DNA from: Fredinandcohnia onubensis
Lineage (GTDB): Bacteria > Bacillota > Bacilli > Bacillales > Bacillaceae_L
Reading direction: 5' to 3'
Assembly: GCF_031181385.1 (NCBI RefSeq)
Contig: NZ_JAPSKV010000002.1
Span: 310,001-374,000, forward strand
DNA: 64,000 nt
Shown: piece by piece, positions 17,607-25,878 of the stretch
Layout: every line of letters starts with the position of its first letter
How positions within the stretch are numbered: the stretch's first letter is position 1
Translations under genes and position numbers: made by a program
The notes under the pieces: model-generated
Seen by the model: only the letters and a program-made list of their open reading frames with translations
What the model was told of the DNA's origin: nothing
Databases searched by the model: none

Positions 17607-17633
17607 CTGATACACTTACACACCATATACACA
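17606..17633. other. attL of the prophage
   Basis: The core ACTG (17606-17609) is shared with attR (54382-54385). yhbH sequence lies to the left and phage sequence to the right. The phage half ends with ACCATATACACA (17622-17633), the perfect inverse of TGTGTATATGGT at attR. A short core and symmetric arms fit a large serine integrase. Confidence 0.88.
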
Positions 17634-17659
17634 TTTAGAGGGCAAATTTTTTTGGGGAT

Positions 17660-17911
17660 TTATGAGGCTTTTCTGAGGTCAATCCTTCTCTTACACTTCA
17701 TACATTCAAATAAGTATGTTTCAATTTCTTTATGCCATTTTAGTTTTCTGCATGTTTGGCAAGACAGTTCAACTCGTCTTACTTTATGATCATTCACTTC
17801 AATATCATCATTCTCTTCTATCTCATCGTAATTTTCAACCTTGTTAGATTTAAATAAGAAATAAGCGAACATAAAGGAGATGCCACCTGAAACAAAGTGC
17901 AACCAATTCAC
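17660..17911 (-). CDS. Small membrane protein with zinc ribbon, 83 aa
   Basis: An N-terminal membrane segment (WLHFVSGGISFMFAYFLF) is followed by an acidic linker and a CQTC...CMKC zinc ribbon with a basic end. It is the last gene of a four-gene minus-strand cluster at the left end of the prophage, 2 nt after the ribbon-helix-helix gene. The function is unknown. Confidence 0.7.
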   Translation of the reverse strand: MNWLHFVSGGISFMFAYFLFKSNKVENYDEIEENDDIEVNDHKVRRVELSCQTCRKLKWHKEIETYLFECMKCKRRIDLRKAS

Positions 17912-17913
17912 GT

Positions 17914-18186
17914 TTATTCCCCTTTCAATAAGTATTCCACATCTCCATTATGATATTTTTGTACTGGTATGACCCTATAAGCATCTTGAATGCAGTATTC
18001 ATTTTGTAGGTATGAGACAAGCTTGGTATCATCAAGGCACATTTCGACTAAGAGAGCTGCAAGGGTTCCAGGGTACCTGATATTGCAAGCAGTTGCGAGT
18101 TTATTTAATTTTAATTCATAGCTATTGGATAATGATATATTTACCCGGTTTACCTTTTTTCCTCCAAGTCCTTTTCCCTCAATCAT
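17914..18186 (-). CDS. Ribbon-helix-helix-like DNA-binding protein, 90 aa
   Basis: The segment VNRVNISLSNSYELKLNKLA is a CopG/Arc-type ribbon-helix-helix start (beta strand then two helices). The basic N-terminus GKGLGGKKV fits DNA binding. It overlaps the upstream gene by 4 nt (ATGA), so they are translationally coupled. A 16-bp palindrome at 18367-18382 is a candidate operator. Confidence 0.6.
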   Translation of the reverse strand: MIEGKGLGGKKVNRVNISLSNSYELKLNKLATACNIRYPGTLAALLVEMCLDDTKLVSYLQNEYCIQDAYRVIPVQKYHNGDVEYLLKGE

Positions 18187-18344
18187 ACACCTACACCAGC
18201 CTTGTTAAATTCAATTAATTGAAGGTGCACACTTGATACCCTTCTCTCCATTTCTTCCAGAGTGATTTTATCCTCTTGAAATAACTTCATGCTATTGGAT
18301 GAATAATTCATTAGCTTTTCGATTAACTCCTCTACTGTCTCCAT
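18183..18344 (-). CDS. Hypothetical phage protein, 53 aa
   Basis: The start at 18344 (METVEELIEKLMNYSSNS) follows GAAAGGGGAGAAAA. A longer frame from 18374 lacks a ribosome binding site and crosses the promoter. The product is helical and charged, with no recognised family. It is coupled to the downstream ribbon-helix-helix gene by an ATGA overlap. Confidence 0.6.
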   Translation of the reverse strand: METVEELIEKLMNYSSNSMKLFQEDKITLEEMERRVSSVHLQLIEFNKAGVGV

Positions 18345-18366
18345 TTTTTCTCCCCTTTCAAAAGTG

Positions 18367-18382
18367 GTTGTCAATTGACAAC
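18367..18382. promoter_or_regulatory. Perfect 16-bp palindrome, candidate operator/promoter
   Basis: GTTGTCAATTGACAAC is a perfect palindrome containing a TTGACA on each strand. It lies 23 bases upstream of the start at 18344, so it can be a repressor site overlapping a -35 element. Confidence 0.6.
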
Positions 18383-18442
18383 GTCAAACTTGTAACACTG
18401 TAACAGTTCCCTATAAGAGGGAGGAGGGGTATTACCCTCCTA

Positions 18443-18634
18443 CTACGATTTTAAGGCCTCCCCCTCAGTCTTTTTTAGTATCTTTAATGGTTGTTCTCTA
18501 CGCTGCATATCTGCTTTAATTAAGTCTTTAACGTATGAGGAAAAATTATCGATGTTCTGGATAAACTTTAAAATTTTCACATCTTCTTCATTGGACGTAA
18601 AAAAGGATACTGATTTTGGCTTTCTTGTGCTCAT
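18443..18634 (-). CDS. Ribbon-helix-helix-like protein, 63 aa
   Basis: MSTRKPKSVSFFTSNEEDVK begins with a basic arm and a short strand, followed by helices (ILKFIQNIDNFSSYVKDLIKADM). This is the layout of small ribbon-helix-helix regulators. The ribosome binding site GGGGGTGGG is near. The function is inferred from pattern only. Confidence 0.5.
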   Translation of the reverse strand: MSTRKPKSVSFFTSNEEDVKILKFIQNIDNFSSYVKDLIKADMQRREQPLKILKKTEGEALKS

Positions 18635-18713
18635 TGTCCCACCCCCTTTGTACCAAGGTATGACTAGTAGGACTAATTTATGATAAGATTTATTTTAAAA
18701 AAGGAAGACTATA

Positions 18714-18980
18714 ATGAAGGTTAACATAGACGTGTTTCTCTACATAGAAGGTAGCCATCTCAGAAGCGGTGGTGCATTTAACATTAATCCAAGGGAATAT
18801 AAAGATAATCCTGATCTAGCTGTTGCAATTGTGGCTTATCAATACATACAGGATATTATTGAAGAAGTAGGTTATAGGGAAACAATTATCAAGAAGGTTC
18901 TTTATGAAGGGAATAAAGATATAACTGATTTGACCAGACAGATAAAGAGGATTCCTCCTTCGGATAATCTGCAATTTTGA
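18714..18980 (+). CDS. Hypothetical phage protein, 88 aa
   Basis: MKVNIDVFLYIEGSHLRSGG begins a soluble alpha/beta protein with no recognised domain. The ribosome binding site is AAAAAAGGAAGAC. It is one of few plus-strand genes in the late half of the prophage, so it should have its own promoter (TATGACTAG...GATAAGATT region) and may be a lysogenic cargo gene. Confidence 0.6.
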   Translation: MKVNIDVFLYIEGSHLRSGGAFNINPREYKDNPDLAVAIVAYQYIQDIIEEVGYRETIIKKVLYEGNKDITDLTRQIKRIPPSDNLQF

Positions 18981-18984
18981 AACA

Positions 18985-19285
18985 AAACAAAAAACCCTAC
19001 CTCACCAAGAGATAGGGAAAAAATAGAAAACAGGAGTACTCTCACTTGATATTAATTTAATCTGTGTTGTATATTTTATACGCTTTTATTTAATAAAAAA
19101 GCCACCTATCTGCTTCTACTCAAATAGGTTGCAGCTGCGAGTAGCCGGAATCCTCCTTTCCAGCTTCTACACAAACCTCAAATTAACTTTAACTCCAATA
19201 CGAATCAAATGCGGTGAAATTTATCACACATTTCAAAAATATTTACGCAAAATAAAAAGCCCCATCCGAAGAGACATGGCTATTT
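18985..19285 (-). terminator. Three successive terminator hairpins, no gene between
   Basis: Hairpins at 18995-19017 (CCCTA..TAGGG, then TTTTTTGTTTT), 19104-19129 (ACCTAT..ATAGGT, then GGCTTTTTT) and 19259-19281 (GCCCCAT..ATGGCT, U-tailed) all read as intrinsic terminators on the minus strand. There is no ORF with a ribosome binding site between them. Confidence 0.7.
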
Positions 19286-19495
19286 TTATGAAATTTTTAC
19301 GCCATTTATTTCTTCAAACTGCTTTAAAGCCTCATTTATTACATCTTCCTTTTTACCTGATTGTTTGATTCGAACATAGGATAAATCCTCGGCATTAGGA
19401 AAAACAATTGCATCATATCCACCATCTATTTCAAATATTTGCAAATGCACTTTAGAAGAAATAACTTTATTAGCTGTTAATTCTTTTCGTTCCAT
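19286..19495 (-). CDS. Hypothetical phage protein, 69 aa
   Basis: MERKELTANKVISSKVHLQI starts a small alpha/beta protein with an acidic helical end. The ribosome binding site AAGGGGAG lies upstream. It lies between two terminators, so it is its own unit downstream of the lysis genes. No family recognised. Confidence 0.6.
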   Translation of the reverse strand: MERKELTANKVISSKVHLQIFEIDGGYDAIVFPNAEDLSYVRIKQSGKKEDVINEALKQFEEINGVKIS

Positions 19496-19597
19496 TTATA
19501 CATTCAACTCCCCTTATAGAGATTCAATAAGAAGAGATGTATCCCTTTGTTTTTATGTGACAAAAGTGTGAACTATTTCTGTCTTCAAATAAGAAAA

Positions 19598-19623
19598 AAC
19601 CCCATCTCCGGAGAGACAGGGCT
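19598..19623 (-). terminator. Terminator downstream of the lysis cassette
   Basis: CCCCATCTCCGGAGAGACAGGG folds with GAGA/TCTC pairing, followed on the minus strand by TTTTTTCTT. It probably ends the late operon after the endolysin. Confidence 0.75.
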
Positions 19624-19657
19624 TCCTACTTTTGAAAGATCTGGGCGTAATATTACT

Positions 19658-19765
19658 TTACCCATTAAAAAATATCTTTATCCATCCAAAAAACGATAAC
19701 CACAAGGGAATACTAAGTAATGTTCCCCACAACAATCCTTTAGGAAAATTTTCTTCTTGTTGTAT
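19658..19765 (-). pseudogene. Possible remnant of a small membrane protein
   Basis: An open stretch encodes EENFPKGLLWGTLLSIPLW followed by another hydrophobic run and a stop. There is no start codon, because an in-frame TAG precedes it. It looks like a truncated single-span membrane protein in the 350-bp gap between the endolysin and the 69-aa gene. Confidence 0.35.
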
Positions 19766-19849
19766 CTAATCACGTCCTTAGTACTTTTATACCCAAGACA
19801 TTTGCAACTTATTACGCATATTTTCTATCCTAAATGAATTAATATCCTT

Positions 19850-20872
19850 TTATTCACGCACAATTGTTATTTCCTTTGCACCTTTATCAAGATGCTCCCC
19901 TACAAATTTCAGGGCATTATAAGCTGTATAGCGACCAATTAGTTTACCATCAACATATAAGAGGTATAGGTTACTAACCTGTGGTTTTGGCTTTTCTTCG
20001 TATGCCTCTGCTACACCTTCAATAACCATTGTTATTTCCTTTGTACCTTTATCAAGGTGCTCCCCCGCAAATTTCAGGGCATTATAAGGAGTATAGCGAC
20101 CAATTAGTTTACCATCAACATATAAGAGGTATAGGTTACTAACCTGTGTTTTTGGCTTTTCATCGAATGCCTTTGCTACTCCTTCAATAACCATTGTTAT
20201 TTCCTTTGCACCTTTATCTAGATACTCCCCTGCAAATTTCAGGGCATTATAAGCTGTGTATTTACCTATTAATGCACCATCTACAAACAGGTTGAAATAT
20301 TCTACAACCAAAGGTTTAGTAACAACAGGTGGCCTATAAGTTACTCCTTCATCACGACAAATGGCACGGACGACACATTCATACATGCCCTCACGATATG
20401 CTTTATCCTTGATTTTATCAGCTTGTGGACCATCCACAAAGTCATATTCTAGGATTGTTGTACGACAATTTCCCGTTTCCCTGTTCATGTAGTAATAGTC
20501 TCCTCCGGATGAATTCTTGCGGAAAAAGACTGATCGCGGTCTAACTGGGTAGCCAGCCTTCTTAAATTCTTCAATAAGCATGCGCTCAAACTTGCCGTCT
20601 GAATAGATTGAATGAATTGCTTCAGCACCACTACCTCCACCAGCATTGAAATGGTGTGAGATACACTTTTTATAATTACTTACTATTTTCGTCCGTTGAT
20701 TTGGGCCAAGCGTAACATCTCTAGAACGGGTTAAATCACTATCAATCCCATGATCAGCCAAACGCTTATCAACATAAAGTGCCGCTTCTAGAGTGTACAC
20801 TTTTTCTGTATTACCATGTGATACCGCCCCTGGATCTGAACCTCCATGACCTGCATCTTGTATCCAGTTCAT
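19850..20872 (-). CDS. Endolysin: N-acetylmuramoyl-L-alanine amidase with three C-terminal repeats
   Basis: The N-terminal Amidase_3 zinc domain (residues 1-175) shows DAGHGGSDPGAV, E28, SHHFNAG and ILEYDFVDG, the metal and catalytic positions. It hydrolyses the amide between muramic acid and the stem peptide. The C-terminal half has three near-identical repeats of about 55 residues (from about 190, 246 and 301) with the core LYVDGKLIGRYTAYNALKFA, presumably a cell-wall binding unit. It lies downstream of the holin in the standard lysis order. Confidence 0.92.
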   Translation of the reverse strand: MNWIQDAGHGGSDPGAVSHGNTEKVYTLEAALYVDKRLADHGIDSDLTRSRDVTLGPNQRTKIVSNYKKCISHHFNAGGGSGAEAIHSIYSDGKFERMLIEEFKKAGYPVRPRSVFFRKNSSGGDYYYMNRETGNCRTTILEYDFVDGPQADKIKDKAYREGMYECVVRAICRDEGVTYRPPVVTKPLVVEYFNLFVDGALIGKYTAYNALKFAGEYLDKGAKEITMVIEGVAKAFDEKPKTQVSNLYLLYVDGKLIGRYTPYNALKFAGEHLDKGTKEITMVIEGVAEAYEEKPKPQVSNLYLLYVDGKLIGRYTAYNALKFVGEHLDKGAKEITIVRE

Positions 20873-20942
20873 TATGATTAATCTCCTTTTTCATCAGTTT
20901 ATGAATTTGTTTGGTTTTTGGTACGAATTCGTATTTAATTGA

Positions 20943-21170
20943 TTACTTTTTTGCTAACCCTTGAGCTTGTAACGCTTTCTTCTGCAGCTGTCCTTTTTTA
21001 CTTAGATAGTTGTTCTTCCAAGCAGCATAAATAAAATATGCCCCGGAAATAACCGCGACCACATCATTTACAAATTCATCTGGAATAGTTTGATAACCTA
21101 AGAGATTCAACACGGCATTGATAACCGCTACAATTAAAAATGCAAAACGTCCTACGCTTGCTTTATCCAT
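20943..21170 (-). CDS. Phage holin, phi-LC3 family
   Basis: The 75-residue protein MDKASVGRFAFLIVAVINAV... has two membrane segments around LLGYQTIPDEFVN and a charged C-terminus (KKGQLQKKALQAQGLAKK), the layout of phi-LC3-type holins. It forms membrane lesions that release the endolysin and lies directly upstream of it. Confidence 0.9.
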   Translation of the reverse strand: MDKASVGRFAFLIVAVINAVLNLLGYQTIPDEFVNDVVAVISGAYFIYAAWKNNYLSKKGQLQKKALQAQGLAKK

Positions 21171-21171
21171 T

Positions 21172-21456
21172 CTATATCTCTCCCTTACTCTCTAAATTAT
21201 CAAGCCTTTTGTGAGCTTGTTTGCTTGATTCTTCAACTCGTGTGACGCGTTCCCCTAAGTGATTCAATGCTTTTTCATTAGCTTTTGAATCAATTCGAAT
21301 GTCATCTACACCTTTACGAATATAACCAAGTTCAGCCTTTAATTCCGCGCTCTCTTGTCCATCTGACTTGATGGACTTAGCTTTGTTTAACGAATAAGTT
21401 TGGAATGCAATTATAAGTGACAAAACTCCAATCAAAACCCCTAGTTCGACTGTCAA
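21172..21456 (-). CDS. Membrane-anchored coiled-coil protein of the lysis cassette, 94 aa
   Basis: One N-terminal membrane segment (LGVLIGVLSLIIAFQTYSL) is followed by a long coiled coil (VDDIRIDSKANEKALNHLGE). The gene ends 1 nt before the holin start. It resembles the hemolysin XhlA/antiholin position in Bacillus phages, but the membrane span is at the opposite end, so the role is inferred from position only. Confidence 0.65.
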   Translation of the reverse strand: MTVELGVLIGVLSLIIAFQTYSLNKAKSIKSDGQESAELKAELGYIRKGVDDIRIDSKANEKALNHLGERVTRVEESSKQAHKRLDNLESKGEI

Positions 21457-21491
21457 ACTTCTCTCACCCTTTCAAGGTAAAATAAAAAAGC

Positions 21492-21650
21492 CTACGCTGC
21501 GTATGGCTCTTCTGTGATTTCTTGATATTCATCTACTGTTATTTCTCCATATGGATTAGAATCTGTGACAACTGCTCCCTTGAGAAGCTCAGCATCCACC
21601 CAATTATAATCAAATGCCATTTTCCAAAAACTATAATTTGGCGATTTCAT
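21492..21650 (-). CDS. XkdX family protein, 52 aa
   Basis: The ATG at 21650 follows CAAAGGAGGG. MKSPNYSFWKMAFDYNWVDA and the ending GEITVDEYQEITEEPYA are the XkdX pattern, a very small tail-associated protein found between tail-fibre and lysis genes in PBSX-like and siphovirus prophages. Confidence 0.85.
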   Translation of the reverse strand: MKSPNYSFWKMAFDYNWVDAELLKGAVVTDSNPYGEITVDEYQEITEEPYAA

Positions 21651-21835
21651 GAAGATTGCCCTCCTTTGATTTTCATTACATCAAGCTTTACCATTGCAAG
21701 TTGTTGTCCTAAATTACTAACCTGTGAATTTAATTGCATATTTTTTATCTTCTCTTGAGCAAGTTGTTCGCCTAATTCTTTAACTAAATCAGGTGCTTTC
21801 TCAATAGGTATGCCTTTCTTAATTGTCACTTGCAT
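21647..21835 (-). CDS. Small tail-module protein, 62 aa
   Basis: A helical, Gln-rich protein (MQVTIKKGIPIEKAPDLVKE) overlapping the XkdX start by 4 nt and the preceding gene by 17 nt. The tight packing supports a real gene of the tail tip/lysis junction (XkdW-like position). The function is unknown. Confidence 0.65.
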   Translation of the reverse strand: MQVTIKKGIPIEKAPDLVKELGEQLAQEKIKNMQLNSQVSNLGQQLAMVKLDVMKIKGGQSS

Positions 21836-22184
21836 CCGACGGCACCACCTTCACAAAAATAACTTCAACGTCTTCAAGACTAGTACAATTCTCAGGAACC
21901 GAAAACCATGCTAAGCGGTCTATAGGGTTCTCGACTTCATCAAACACCTGTGTGTCAGTGCGCTCTTTTAATACTAAACCCGTTTCTGTTACCCATAATT
22001 CATAATGGGTAAGTTGAGAAGGTGATGGAATCTGGATAAGAGCATCATTAATTCCGGAAAATATTTTATTCCCCCTACGGAAGTAGGATCCGTTAGTCAC
22101 AATCAAATTCATCCCATTAGTAGTAATCACAAAATCATGGAAACTAGTATCCTTCGAACCTTCAACAATATGTTCTTTAATCAT
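21819..22184 (-). CDS. Phage structural protein, 121 aa
   Basis: A beta-rich protein (MIKEHIVEGSKDTSFHDFVI) in the distal tail-fibre region with a strong AAGGAGGGAG site upstream. It is probably a fibre-associated or baseplate accessory protein. No specific family recognised. Confidence 0.6.
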   Translation of the reverse strand: MIKEHIVEGSKDTSFHDFVITTNGMNLIVTNGSYFRRGNKIFSGINDALIQIPSPSQLTHYELWVTETGLVLKERTDTQVFDEVENPIDRLAWFSVPENCTSLEDVEVIFVKVVPSDASDN

Positions 22185-22196
22185 TTAACTCCCTCC

Positions 22197-22538
22197 TTAT
22201 TTTCCAATGGCTAACCATGAGAATTCATAGTCACCACCAGATGCAAACGTACCTGCAGCTACACGAAAGGCATGTAGTGTGCAACCTGTTGTTGTAATGT
22301 TAGTGAAACCAACATTTGCAGAAGCACCCTTCAAATCGTTTCCAACCATTGTAGGTGGTTCGGAAAAAGCTTTAGGGAAAGTAATATTTGCACTTAAGGA
22401 CACTGTGCCATTTCCCAAAATTGATTGTTTTCCTGAAGCAATTCCATTTACATTAACAGCTTTTGTTATAGGAAATAGATTATCCCATCCGGTGTTAGCG
22501 GTATTACGTTGAGTCATTTGTATATTTTTATCTGCCAT
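22197..22538 (-). CDS. Tail fibre tip, H-type lectin-like domain
   Basis: The 113-residue protein holds a domain of the gp53/H-type lectin kind: GTVSLSANITFPKAFSEPPT, then VGFTNITTTGCTLHAF and SWLAIGK at the end. Such domains cap fibres and bind host sugars. The start follows AAGGAGG located inside the end of the upstream 57-aa gene. Confidence 0.75.
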   Translation of the reverse strand: MADKNIQMTQRNTANTGWDNLFPITKAVNVNGIASGKQSILGNGTVSLSANITFPKAFSEPPTMVGNDLKGASANVGFTNITTTGCTLHAFRVAAGTFASGGDYEFSWLAIGK

Positions 22539-22541
22539 AAA

Positions 22542-22715
22542 TTAAACCTCCTTATACCAAAAATCCCCCGAAGCTTTAGTCGAGGGTTCTGTAGCACTTA
22601 CTGTAATTTTGACACTTGCACCTAGGTCATTTTGTAATTGTGATAGTTTAGTAAGATTTCCTTTGTGCCACACATCCAATCCATTAAACTTTAACTCTAC
22701 TCCAAATAGTTTCAC
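22542..22715 (-). CDS. Small tail-region protein, 57 aa (GTG start)
   Basis: A GTG at 22715 with GGGGTG upstream encodes 57 residues beginning (M)KLFGVELKFNGLDVWHKGN and ending SGDFWYKEV. It fills the gap between the 592-aa fibre and the lectin-like gene exactly, and its last codons contain the ribosome binding site of the next gene. The function is unknown. Confidence 0.65.
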   Translation of the reverse strand: MKLFGVELKFNGLDVWHKGNLTKLSQLQNDLGASVKITVSATEPSTKASGDFWYKEV

Positions 22716-22728
22716 ATGCACTCACCCC

Positions 22729-24507
22729 TTAACCTGTCACAACAACTTTATATTGATTAGATGATGGAGCACTCGCAAAAAGTATCGTTATTGTATTTGT
22801 GTTTGTGATTTGCACATCCGCATAGACAACATTATATGGACTTACATTTTCCCTTAATGATACAGTGACTTCTTGTGTACCGAGATTGTGTGTTACTGCA
22901 ATCGAAGTAGCTACTCCATCCCCAATGTTTGCTGAATATTTTTTTGCCCTAGCATTCCAACTAGCCTTTTCTGAATCAGTTACAAATCGGTGGGTTGTAT
23001 CTTCAGTAATCATTGTTGCCGGGTGACTAGATGGGTGAATGTACTTATTAGCTTCCACCTCAATACCATTTAATTTAGCAAGTAACGTGTTGGTAAAGTC
23101 ATTAGTTGATAATCCTTTTCCTGTTACTTTATCTACTTTTCCAGACAGTGCATTAGTGATTGTTGCAGCAAAGTTCGGGTCATCACCCATAGCCGCCGCC
23201 AATTCATTTAGCGTATCAAGTGCACCTGGTGAACCATTAATTAGATTGTTAACAGCTGTAGAAATAAGATTATCCACTTCTTGTTTAATGTAAGTGTTAA
23301 TGAGTTTGTTCTTATCCACACTTGACATTAAACCGTCTGCAGAGGTTGTTGCTAATGGGATAGGATCTGCTCCGCCCGTTAGATGCTCGTTTGCATGGAA
23401 TGGGAACGGACTCATGCTGATCACTTCAAAGTATTCAAACAGTATTTCTGCACCTACCGGCAGACCTGCAGGTAATGTAACACTTGTAGATGATGTTTCT
23501 GTTAATGCTCTATCATCTTGTTTAACTCCATCCAAAAACCATGTGATTGCACTTGTATTTGGCTTATACGTGCCTTTCGTTAGATTGAATACTGTTTGTC
23601 CTGCACCTACGGTAAAACGCTCCTGTTTGCGAATAAACGTCGCAGGATTATCATTTGCGTTAAGAACTCCCTCTGGCGTGATTGTTAAGTTTGCCCCTAC
23701 CTTTATGCCACCCAAAGTTATTGGAGAAGCGATAGGAGGAGTAAAAGTGCTAGGCTTTCCTGTAATAGCAGACCAATTTATACTGTCTTGACCGCCCATC
23801 TGAGTCCAGGTATTAGCGGCGGTATCTTTCCAAATTTTCTTGGTATCTATTGCGAAATAAACCATTCCACTTCCGGTTGCGGTTGGTCTACTCACTTCTG
23901 TTCCAGCCCTTAACTCTGGAGTGTCACCTCCATTTTTAATCGGTGAAAATCCGAGAGCATCTGTTACGTTTTTGCTTGTGATTTCATCACGTATATTCGC
24001 GGAAGATTTATTTTCTACATTCCCTAGTCCAACATCCGCCTTAGTGGTACCATGCGGGTTAGTCCCTGCAGGGTGTACATAAACTTGCTGTTCAACCCCA
24101 TTTATTTTGATATTTCCATTAGTCGCACTGTTTTCTGTTTTAGTTGCTCCAGTAGTGATTCCTTCTAACTTAGTATTAAGGTCAGTTGTAAATGCTGCAG
24201 TAATGGCATCTAAAATATCTCCGTTTGCATGACTGTGTCTTTTGTTAATTGCATCATTAACCGCTGCTGATAAATTATCATCATCAATTTTGGAAGTTGC
24301 TGAATTTATTAATGTGACAATTGCACTGCCGGTTAATACCTGACCTAAATCAATCCAAGAAGTACTATCCCATCCATAGAATGTTTTGTCAGCAGTATTA
24401 AAATAGATTTGTCCAGCTACTGGATTCGCTGGTGCAGTTCCTAAGTTTTGCACTCTAGCATTTTGTAATTCATTTTTTCCTAAGTCTATATTCGTTAAAA
24501 ACTTCAA
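22729..24507 (-). CDS. Tail fibre protein
   Basis: This 592-residue fibre has an N-terminal attachment segment (MKFLTNIDLGKNELQNARVQ) and repeats typical of siphovirus fibres: GQIYFNTADKTFYGWDSTSW, KADVGLGNVENKSSANIRDE, GLMSSVDKNKL and DTTHRFVTDSEKASWNAR. The last 65 residues form a beta domain. It likely determines host binding with the lectin-like tip. Confidence 0.85.
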   Translation of the reverse strand: MKFLTNIDLGKNELQNARVQNLGTAPANPVAGQIYFNTADKTFYGWDSTSWIDLGQVLTGSAIVTLINSATSKIDDDNLSAAVNDAINKRHSHANGDILDAITAAFTTDLNTKLEGITTGATKTENSATNGNIKINGVEQQVYVHPAGTNPHGTTKADVGLGNVENKSSANIRDEITSKNVTDALGFSPIKNGGDTPELRAGTEVSRPTATGSGMVYFAIDTKKIWKDTAANTWTQMGGQDSINWSAITGKPSTFTPPIASPITLGGIKVGANLTITPEGVLNANDNPATFIRKQERFTVGAGQTVFNLTKGTYKPNTSAITWFLDGVKQDDRALTETSSTSVTLPAGLPVGAEILFEYFEVISMSPFPFHANEHLTGGADPIPLATTSADGLMSSVDKNKLINTYIKQEVDNLISTAVNNLINGSPGALDTLNELAAAMGDDPNFAATITNALSGKVDKVTGKGLSTNDFTNTLLAKLNGIEVEANKYIHPSSHPATMITEDTTHRFVTDSEKASWNARAKKYSANIGDGVATSIAVTHNLGTQEVTVSLRENVSPYNVVYADVQITNTNTITILFASAPSSNQYKVVVTG

Positions 24508-24519
24508 ATGACCACCTCC

Positions 24520-25866
24520 TTAATTCAATAATGCCTTACCAGCAAATGCAGTGGTGAATGTGAGAGTCACTTTGTTCATAGAATCGTACTTTCTATCGCC
24601 AATCACTTCATTCCCACCACTGTCAATAACTGTGACGGACGGCATCTTATTTAAGTTATGAAGGATTGTCCATGTACTTGCAGGTGCAATTTGATCATGA
24701 ACATATGTCTGTGCTTGTGGTATTTCATCATTTGTGATGTAGCCCGCATCATTCTCCAATTCAGACGTTTTGGTAGGTATATATGCCTTCTCCGTCATTG
24801 GAACGTCCACAACTTTTTTTATCATATCGATAAGGGTTGGGACCGTATTTCCAAAAGTAGCATCCAATCTAAAACCACTAGGTTCGTAGATTTCTTTGAC
24901 CTCAGGAATTGGGGTATCCATTGTAATGCCAAGCTTCGTATCTTGGACTGTAACAATGTCACCAAGGTCCCAATCCTGTTCATACACAAATGGACCATAT
25001 GTGAGTATTTCAGTCTCAAAGCTTGTTATTTTCTGCATTTCTTGGAGTTTTTGTTGTCCTCTTACCGGTAAAATGGAATCGTCTTCAACGTCCCTTGCAT
25101 CGATAAATGTCTCGTGACGATCTAATCCTGTTGAATTCCCTAACTCTACAAATGACCTTTCAATTCCCTCACCTTGTCCACCAACATATGCAGTATTTTT
25201 GTAATCAACTGCACTATCGGTAAATACCTGGCTTTTCACATTATCAAAATCTATTGAAAAAATAACTGGTGGCAACTCATTTTGAGAGGTTGTAAGATTT
25301 CTAGGCTCGTAGACTTCAAATACTAATCTCTCATTTTCTAAATCTAATGAAACGTCCCATCCAAAACCATATGTAAATGAAACTGTTTCGAGCTCATCCA
25401 CAAGATTTTTATATCGTGATTGCCACTCAATAACAGGGCCTTGAAATAAATCATCAGTAATCACGAGGTTTGGAATCACCCTTGAAGGATCAATTGGGGA
25501 CACTGCATTTTGACGGACATAATGCTTTAATACCGACTCCACATTACCTCGCGCTTTGTCGTATGCCTCGCCAAATGGCGGCACGGTCAATCTCCTAGAT
25601 AACAATCCTTTAAGGGTATAACCCTTAACCATCAGTTGCTCTGTATTGTCGCGGTCAATTTCTCGATGTCTAATTACTCCTACTTTTTTGGACGTTAAAA
25701 AAACCCAGTTGTCTTCAACAAGGGTTTCAGTCAGGTTTTTATTCAAGTTTATGTGTAATTCAATTTCTCCAGGCTTTCTAAAGCGTCTTGTAAACTGTAA
25801 GCTCTCATAGTCATCAATTTCACCCAAAAACTGAAAAGAAGGTGTCAATATGCGTACTGGCTGCAT
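24520..25866 (-). CDS. Siphovirus ReqiPepy6 Gp37-like tail protein
   Basis: The first 350 residues (MQPVRILTPSFQFLGEIDDY, RRFRKPGEIELHINL, IPNLVITDDLFQG) match the Gp37-like tail-associated family used as a baseplate hub/tail spike platform in Gram-positive siphoviruses. The C-terminal 100 residues are a fibre-like extension. It lies between the distal tail gene and the fibre. Confidence 0.85.
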   Translation of the reverse strand: MQPVRILTPSFQFLGEIDDYESLQFTRRFRKPGEIELHINLNKNLTETLVEDNWVFLTSKKVGVIRHREIDRDNTEQLMVKGYTLKGLLSRRLTVPPFGEAYDKARGNVESVLKHYVRQNAVSPIDPSRVIPNLVITDDLFQGPVIEWQSRYKNLVDELETVSFTYGFGWDVSLDLENERLVFEVYEPRNLTTSQNELPPVIFSIDFDNVKSQVFTDSAVDYKNTAYVGGQGEGIERSFVELGNSTGLDRHETFIDARDVEDDSILPVRGQQKLQEMQKITSFETEILTYGPFVYEQDWDLGDIVTVQDTKLGITMDTPIPEVKEIYEPSGFRLDATFGNTVPTLIDMIKKVVDVPMTEKAYIPTKTSELENDAGYITNDEIPQAQTYVHDQIAPASTWTILHNLNKMPSVTVIDSGGNEVIGDRKYDSMNKVTLTFTTAFAGKALLN

Positions 25867-25878
25867 TCATCACACCTC

